Source: UBA10133 sp964528565
GTDB taxonomy: Bacteria > Patescibacteriota > Microgenomatia > UBA1400 > MFAQ01
NCBI GenBank assembly: GCA_964528565.1
Contig: CAZGSP010000013.1
Span: 1 to 8,345 of the forward strand
Length of the DNA: 8,345 nucleotides
Direction: 5' to 3'
Below are positions 6,589 to 8,345 of this stretch, one piece after another. A model generated the notes under the pieces. The model had not been told where the DNA came from. It was given only the letters and a program-made list of their open reading frames with translations, and searched no databases. A program made the position numbers and the translations under genes. Numbering within the stretch: position 1 is the stretch's first letter; each line of letters begins with the position of its first letter.

Positions 6589-6594
6589 CTCCTT
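6589..6594 (-). promoter_or_regulatory. Shine-Dalgarno site of the 83-aa protein gene
   Basis: AAGGAG on the minus strand, eight bases before ATG at 6580. It is a strong canonical site, unlike the starts of the larger genes in this window, and fixes this start codon. Confidence 0.78.
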
Positions 6595-6608
6595 CGGCAG
6601 AAATATGC

Positions 6609-6905
6609 TCAATTAAACTTTTTTGTCGGTATCATCAAGATTAGAATAATTATCAGGTAACATACCGGGACAAACCAAACTAGCCAAGAAGAGACTACAA
6701 AGTATGATCCGATCAAGGCTTTTAATGCAAAAACGCAAACCAAGGCCATTGGTATGGTTGCGGTAAAGGCTGAAATCTTACCCCGCTTCCTTAAAATGAC
6801 TATGAAATAATGACATAAACTCACGGGTATTCCATACCACCCCCACGCCCAAATGGGTAATATAAAAAATGAAAGCCCGAACAATATTACATAAAGGTCC
6901 CTCAT
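6609..6905 (-). CDS. Small multi-spanning membrane protein, 98 aa, unknown function
   Basis: The product is strongly hydrophobic, with predicted membrane segments at about 4-20, 22-38, 48-63 and 66-92; the 66-92 stretch may be one long or two short helices. A basic loop (LRKRGK, 38-43) and a basic tail (TKKFN) suggest cytoplasmic faces. Trp and Tyr cluster near 18-24 and 74-83, as at membrane interfaces. I recognise no family. The open frame extends upstream to 7004, but ATG at 6905 is chosen because GGAGG lies five bases before it and a consensus extended -10 box lies 31 bases before it; the longer form would begin inside the terminator of the neighbouring gene. Likely the first gene of a two-gene operon with the 83-aa protein. 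Confidence 0.72.
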   Translation of the reverse strand: MRDLYVILFGLSFFILPIWAWGWYGIPVSLCHYFIVILRKRGKISAFTATIPMALVCVFALKALIGSYFVVSSWLVWFVPVCYLIIILILMIPTKKFN

Positions 6906-6910
6906 GCATG

Positions 6911-6915
6911 CCTCC
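6911..6915 (-). promoter_or_regulatory. Shine-Dalgarno site of the 98-aa membrane protein gene
   Basis: GGAGG on the minus strand, five bases before ATG at 6905. It decides between this start and longer versions of the frame. Confidence 0.75.
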
Positions 6916-6936
6916 AAATCAATGTACTTATGGGAT

Positions 6937-6945
6937 ATTATAACA
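6937..6945 (-). promoter_or_regulatory. Extended -10 promoter for the 98-aa membrane protein operon
   Basis: TGTTATAAT on the minus strand is a perfect extended -10. It predicts a transcript start near 6930 and a leader of about 25 nt carrying GGAGG. No good -35 is seen; a 6-bp inverted repeat (ACTTCC/GGAAGT, 6950-6967) occupies that position. Confidence 0.68.
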
Positions 6946-7002
6946 TTTGACTTCCGCGCATGGAAGTTACTCAACGAGATCGATACCCCAGCCGCTAGCC
7001 AC

Positions 7003-7027
7003 AAAAAACCCGGAATTTCTCCGGGTT
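7003..7027 (-). terminator. Intrinsic terminator of the minus-strand 7043-7444 gene
   Basis: Stem AACCCGGA (7007-7014) with TCCGGGTT (7020-7027), 5-nt loop, followed on the minus strand by a run of T overlapping the stem base and reaching 7003. It sits 15 nt past the stop codon of the 133-aa membrane protein gene and separates it from the next minus-strand operon. Confidence 0.85.
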
Positions 7028-7042
7028 CGCCGACTGACCATA

Positions 7043-7444
7043 TTATTTAAATACATCATACTTAAACATCCAATCATAGATAGTAATTACCGGCCATCCT
7101 ATAACAAGGTAGATTCCCAGTAAGTTAAAATACCATGGCCATGGATAGACGATAACGGTTATTAGGTGGATGGTCCCGAAAGCCAGGCTGATAGCGAGCA
7201 TCATTGTCATTGCCCAAGCAAGCAAAGCTACGACGTTTGGCAGTGATGTGTGAGACAGACGGTTTTCTCCAGACATTCCGATGAAAACCAGCAGAGAGGC
7301 GAGAAAGAACACATAGCCAAAAACAACCTCGGCAACTCTCATAGATAGCACTACCGTGCTGGCGGGAATGGCAGGCACAAAGAAACTTGAAACCACAAAG
7401 ATCAGCCAGGAAAGTAACGAAAATATTCCGACGAACTTCCGCAT
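7043..7444 (-). CDS. Membrane protein with four predicted helices, 133 aa, unknown function
   Basis: Hydrophobic segments at about 5-24, 36-57, 70-98 and 104-122 predict four membrane helices; the first begins after MRK and could be read as a signal anchor. A short polar loop (GENRLSHTS, 59-67) joins helices 2 and 3, and an aromatic PWPWY motif (101-105) precedes helix 4. The tail (DWMFKYDVFK) is polar. No catalytic motif and no family I recognise. ATG at 7444 has GGAGG four bases upstream and an extended -10 box 36 bases upstream, and a terminator follows the stop, so it appears to be a single-gene transcript. It is divergent from gatC with interleaved promoters. No sequence similarity to the 98-aa membrane protein is evident beyond composition. 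Confidence 0.78.
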   Translation of the reverse strand: MRKFVGIFSLLSWLIFVVSSFFVPAIPASTVVLSMRVAEVVFGYVFFLASLLVFIGMSGENRLSHTSLPNVVALLAWAMTMMLAISLAFGTIHLITVIVYPWPWYFNLLGIYLVIGWPVITIYDWMFKYDVFK

Positions 7445-7448
7445 TTTG

Positions 7449-7453
7449 CCTCC
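7449..7453 (-). promoter_or_regulatory. Shine-Dalgarno site of the 133-aa membrane protein gene
   Basis: GGAGG on the minus strand, four bases before ATG at 7444, which confirms this start. Confidence 0.75.
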
Positions 7454-7480
7454 AAAACCAAAATTTTCAAAATACGAGAT

Positions 7481-7489
7481 ATTTTACCA
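7481..7489 (-). promoter_or_regulatory. Extended -10 promoter for the 133-aa membrane protein gene
   Basis: TGGTAAAAT on the minus strand, predicting a start near 7474 and a leader of about 30 nt with GGAGG. Its expected -35 position (about 7504-7509) reaches into the extended -10 of the gatC promoter on the other strand. Confidence 0.6.
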
Positions 7490-7507
7490 CCTAAGCACAA
7501 AAATTCC

Positions 7508-7516
7508 TGCTAAAAT
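7508..7516 (+). promoter_or_regulatory. Extended -10 promoter for gatC-gatA
   Basis: TGCTAAAAT fits TGnTAnnnT. Seven bases (7517-7523) lead to GTG at 7524, with no Shine-Dalgarno, so a leaderless gatCA transcript is predicted. No convincing -35 is seen; the expected place (7488-7493) overlaps the divergent promoter. Confidence 0.58.
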
Positions 7517-7523
7517 TGTATTT

Positions 7524-7850
7524 GTGCACAAAGTAACGGTTTCTGCGGACGAGGTAAAAAAAATCGCCAAACTGGCGAATCTAAAGCTGGAAAACAACCA
7601 GGTGGATCTTTTTGCGGGTCAATTTACCCAAACCGTCGATGTGATCAATCAATTGAACGAGATCGATACCTCCGACATCCCGACCACCTATCAGGTCACC
7701 GGTCTTTCGAATATTACCCGGGAGGATGTGGTTGACCCGGCCAGGGTCTTGCCCCAGCACATTGCCCTCCGGGAAGCCAAACTGGTCAGTAATGGTTTTT
7801 TTGTTGTTCCCCGGATCATCGACACCGATACTACCGAAGAAGTCATATGA
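7524..7850 (+). CDS. gatC: Asp-tRNA(Asn)/Glu-tRNA(Gln) amidotransferase subunit C
   Basis: GatC is the small belt-like subunit that wraps and stabilises GatA against GatB in the complex that converts Glu-tRNA(Gln) and/or Asp-tRNA(Asn) to the amide forms. At 108 residues it fits the family. Diagnostic features: VKKIAKLANLKL near the N-terminus (residues 11-22), QLNEIDTSDIPTTYQVT in the middle (42-58), a TRED segment (about 63-66) and GFFVVPRII near the C-terminus (about 92-100). The open frame extends upstream to 7356, but that part lies antisense to the membrane-protein gene and lacks family similarity; GTG at 7524 gives the correct N-terminus and is placed directly after an extended -10 box. 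It overlaps gatA by ATGA, so translation is likely coupled. Confidence 0.92.
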   Translation: MHKVTVSADEVKKIAKLANLKLENNQVDLFAGQFTQTVDVINQLNEIDTSDIPTTYQVTGLSNITREDVVDPARVLPQHIALREAKLVSNGFFVVPRIIDTDTTEEVI

Positions 7851-8345
7851 GAAAGCTACACGAGCTGACTATTGAGGAAGTCCACGAGGGGTACGCAAAG
7901 CGTGAATTTACCTGCGTCGACCTGGTCAAACATTTTTTGAACCGTATTGAAAAATACAACCCGAAATTAAATGTATATTTGAGCGTCAATGAGAATGCTT
8001 TAGAAGACGCGGCCCGTGTCGATGAGGAAATTAGAGAAAAGGGGATCCACAGACCTCTCTTGGGTATACCCTTTGCTGTCAAAGACAATTTTCTGACCGT
8101 TGGCATTACGACTACTGCCAGTTCAAATATTCTAAAAGGTTATCTGCCACAGTACGAGTCGACCACCACCCAAAGGATCCTCTCCGCCGGTGCGGTCATC
8201 CTTGGCAAGACGAATATGGACTCTTTTGCACATGGAAGTAGTACCGAGACCTCCGACTTTGGGCCAACACTCAACCCATGGGACACCGGAAGACTCCCCG
8301 GTGGTTCATCGGGTGGTTCCGCGGCCGCTATTTCGGCTCAGCTCG
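7847..8345 (+). CDS. gatA: Asp-tRNA(Asn)/Glu-tRNA(Gln) amidotransferase subunit A, N-terminal part
   Basis: Amidase-signature enzyme that releases ammonia from glutamine for transfer to the mischarged tRNA on GatB. The first 166 residues (of about 480 expected) are in the window; the rest runs off the right edge. Catalytic Lys79 lies in GIPFAVKDN (73-81) and the cis-Ser is Ser154 in PGGSSGGSAAA (151-161); both match the numbering of the well-studied S. aureus enzyme. The nucleophile expected near residue 178 is beyond the edge. KTNMDSFAHGSSTE (121-134) differs from the common MDEFAMGSSTE by Ser and His. ATG at 7847 overlaps the gatC stop. GatB is not in the window and may follow or lie elsewhere. 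Confidence 0.95.
   Translation, partial: MRKLHELTIEEVHEGYAKREFTCVDLVKHFLNRIEKYNPKLNVYLSVNENALEDAARVDEEIREKGIHRPLLGIPFAVKDNFLTVGITTTASSNILKGYLPQYESTTTQRILSAGAVILGKTNMDSFAHGSSTETSDFGPTLNPWDTGRLPGGSSGGSAAAISAQL

Noticed and set aside
6906..7004. Longer form of the 98-aa membrane protein starting at 7004
   Set aside because: It would begin inside the terminator hairpin and cross the promoter; no ribosome site precedes it, while GGAGG precedes ATG at 6905.
7132..7146. Palindrome CCATGGCCATGG
   Set aside because: It lies within the coding part of the membrane protein (a Pro-Trp-Pro-Trp run) and is accounted for by repeated codons.
7356..7523. N-terminal extension of gatC
   Set aside because: It is antisense to the 133-aa membrane protein gene and crosses the promoter region; GatC homology starts just after GTG at 7524.

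Overview
The window looks like a chromosomal segment of a bacterium from the Candidate Phyla Radiation (Patescibacteria), perhaps Microgenomates-like. This is inference from gene content and sequence style: an isopentenyl-phosphate-kinase-family protein with a divergent FSTEK motif, a GalU with a GNGSP loop in place of the usual GxGHA, an N-domain-less ClpB, and compact spacing with 4-8 nt gene overlaps. TGA is used as a stop codon throughout, which argues against the lineages that read it as an amino acid. There is no rRNA, tRNA, IS element, CRISPR array or phage module.

Layout. (1) 1-998, plus strand: the last codons of an HtpX-like M48 protease, an overlapping pentapeptide-repeat protein, and an unrecognised 122-aa protein. 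(2) 995-1786, minus strand: an isopentenyl-phosphate-kinase-family gene, convergent with the preceding gene (4 nt overlap) and divergent from clpB. (3) 1787-1867: an 81-bp divergent control region holding a CIRCE element (HrcA operator) interleaved with a near-consensus promoter. (4) 1868-4000: clpB without the N-terminal domain. (5) 4037-6285: galU and an ABC-F ATPase gene overlapping by ATGA. (6) 6286-7444: three small minus-strand genes, two membrane proteins and one conserved soluble protein, with two intrinsic terminators. (7) 7445-7523: a compact region of nested divergent promoters. (8) 7524-8345: gatC and the start of gatA, overlapping by ATGA, which encode subunits of the tRNA-dependent amidotransferase.

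The most notable signal concerns transcription and translation starts. Seven gene starts are preceded by an extended -10 box of the form TGnTAnnnT. For five of them (the 122-aa protein, the kinase, clpB, galU, gatC) the box ends only 6-7 nt before the start codon, and none of these has a strong Shine-Dalgarno sequence. Their mRNAs are therefore predicted to be leaderless. The two membrane-protein genes instead have the box 31-36 nt upstream and a GGAGG site in between; the third minus-strand gene has AAGGAG and lies downstream in an apparent operon. Two modes of initiation thus seem to coexist within about 7 kb.

Functionally, the window mixes protein quality control (HtpX, ClpB), nucleotide-sugar synthesis (GalU), translation (ABC-F, GatC, GatA) and isoprenoid-phosphate metabolism. 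No clearly new multi-gene system is visible. The unusual elements are the leaderless promoter pattern, the CIRCE-controlled truncated ClpB sharing a control region with the kinase, and an ABC-F protein whose first ATPase domain lacks most of its helical subdomain.
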